Shown here: in pieces, positions 63,301 to 64,000 of the stretch | How positions within the stretch are numbered: the first letter of the stretch is position 1 | Layout: every line of letters begins with the position of its first letter | Source of the DNA: Adiantum capillus-veneris | Taxonomy: Eukaryota > Streptophyta > Polypodiopsida > Polypodiales > Pteridaceae | Direction: 5' to 3' | Assembly (NCBI GenBank): GCA_014529385.2 | Contig: CM043962.1 | Coordinates: 38,407,098-38,471,097 of the forward strand | DNA length: 64,000 nt | Made by a program: the position numbers and the translations under genes | Notes under the pieces: model-generated | Database searches by the model: none | Told to the model about the DNA's origin: nothing | Seen by the model: only the letters and a program-made list of their open reading frames with translations

Positions 63301-64000
63301 ATCTGTTTGTTTACTCGATCTTTATGAAAGAATTGAGCGATAAGGATAGGACAAATATGTCTAAACTTGATAAAGAACGCCAAGATCTTCTCCACTCTCA
63401 TGCCGATTGCTTCTCAGAGGGCCTACCAGGTGAGTTACCACCTGCTCGTCTTGAACATCATACCATTGATCTGATACCTGGAAGCACACCACCGAACCGG
63501 CCACCTTACCGTGTGAGCCGAGCACAGAATGAAGAGATTATGAACGAAGTGAAAGACCTCTTGGAAAAGGGTCTTGTCTCGCCTATTACTTCACCGTATT
63601 GCTGTCCAGTGGTGTTGGTTTCAAAGAAAGACGGATCTTGGAGAATGTGCATCGATTATAGAGCTCTCAACTAAATCACTGTCAAGATCAGATTTCCGAT
63701 TCCTAGGATCGATGATATACTCGACAGGTTACAGGGATCCTCGTGCTTTAACAGGATTGACCTGAAGAGTGGATATCATCAGATCCGAAACGCGTTGGGA
63801 GACGTCTACAAGACAGCCTTTCGAACTACTTTTGGGTTATTTGAGTTTTTGGTGATGCCTTTTGGCTTAACCAATGCTCCTGCGACATTTAACCAGATGA
63901 TGGACAGGATTTTTCGAGAGTACCGGCTATTTGTTGGCACTTTCTTTGACGACATCATTGTTTTCTCCAAGAATGAGGCAGAACACAGAGATCATCTGCT
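63301..64000 (+). pseudogene. A4 reverse transcriptase, partial
   Basis: Linker SDKDRTNMSKLDKERQDLL, then [38 protein letters not shown], then a TAA replacing a Lys codon at 63672. Beyond it are [31 protein letters not shown] and the catalytic FFDDIIVFSKN at the window edge. Confidence 0.82.

Larger units (their letters stand above)
60508..64000 (+). mobile_element. Element A4: chromovirus, right end outside the window
   Basis: 5' LTR, intact primer site, gag with two in-frame stops, protease with one frameshift, and RT running to the window edge. The LTR directly follows the G 3' region and purine tract, so it sits where the 3' LTR of G should be. It is otherwise the least damaged A copy in gag. 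Confidence 0.92.

Overview
This window is repeat-dominated nuclear DNA of a land plant. Three things point there: primer-binding sites matching the 3' end of plant initiator tRNA-Met (TGGTATCAGAGC), Ty3/gypsy chromovirus-type polyproteins, and one recognisable host gene start, the first four coding exons of the UFD1 ubiquitin-fusion-degradation protein with plant-type GT..AG introns. The many GA/CT tracts and stacked, decayed LTR elements suggest a large, TE-rich genome. A fern or another non-model plant would fit, but the sequence alone does not settle it. No rRNA or tRNA gene and no CRISPR array was recognised.

I use arbitrary family letters. A = autonomous chromovirus (gag-protease-RT-RNase H-integrase-chromodomain; LTRs about 520-650 bp). 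B = long LTR (about 1.2 kb) ending in TGTCACGTGACA. C = gag-only relatives of A. D = gag or gag-protease elements with about 0.65-kb LTRs and a long noncoding 3' part. F and G = older, decayed gag-bearing relatives of A. H = an unrelated element with a long LTR at the left edge. I = a different gypsy gag. E = a Ty1/copia-like scrap.

Layout. 1-1752: LTR and leader of H (minus strand). 1925-4180: an unidentified, roughly 880-bp unit repeated two and a half times. 4181-6753: no recognised gene. 6754-7889: B LTR remnant, then I gag. 7890-14359: element A1, broken. 14369-17017: solo B LTR carrying a second solo LTR inside it, inserted in another B LTR that ends at 17685. 17717-21556: 3'-truncated A2 (minus). 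21674-22912: B LTR. 23496-26209: C1, a complete deletion-type element with target-site duplication (TSD) ATGAG. 26805-27652: UFD1 exons. 28459-31539: D1 mixed with a copia fragment. 31540-34279 and 60090-60507: G, the outermost host element of the right-hand nest. 34280-60089: F, inserted in G. 60508-64000: A4, running off the right edge.

The right half is a dated nest. F sits in G. D2 (TSD GATTC, itself holding D3), C2 (TSD TTTAC) and D4 (TSD ACAAC) all sit in the gag of F. A3 (TSD TCCCC) and D5 (TSD GATGG) sit in D4. Removing each insertion with one TSD copy rejoins the interrupted element, so the order of events is read directly from the sequence.

No element here keeps a fully open gag-pol frame. 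The families nevertheless share cis modules despite different LTRs and genes: a small hairpin before the polypurine tract, a block around GGGGCGCC in the LTR, and (C and D) a common 5' leader. These shared modules are consistent with non-autonomous C and D copies being mobilised by A-type enzymes.
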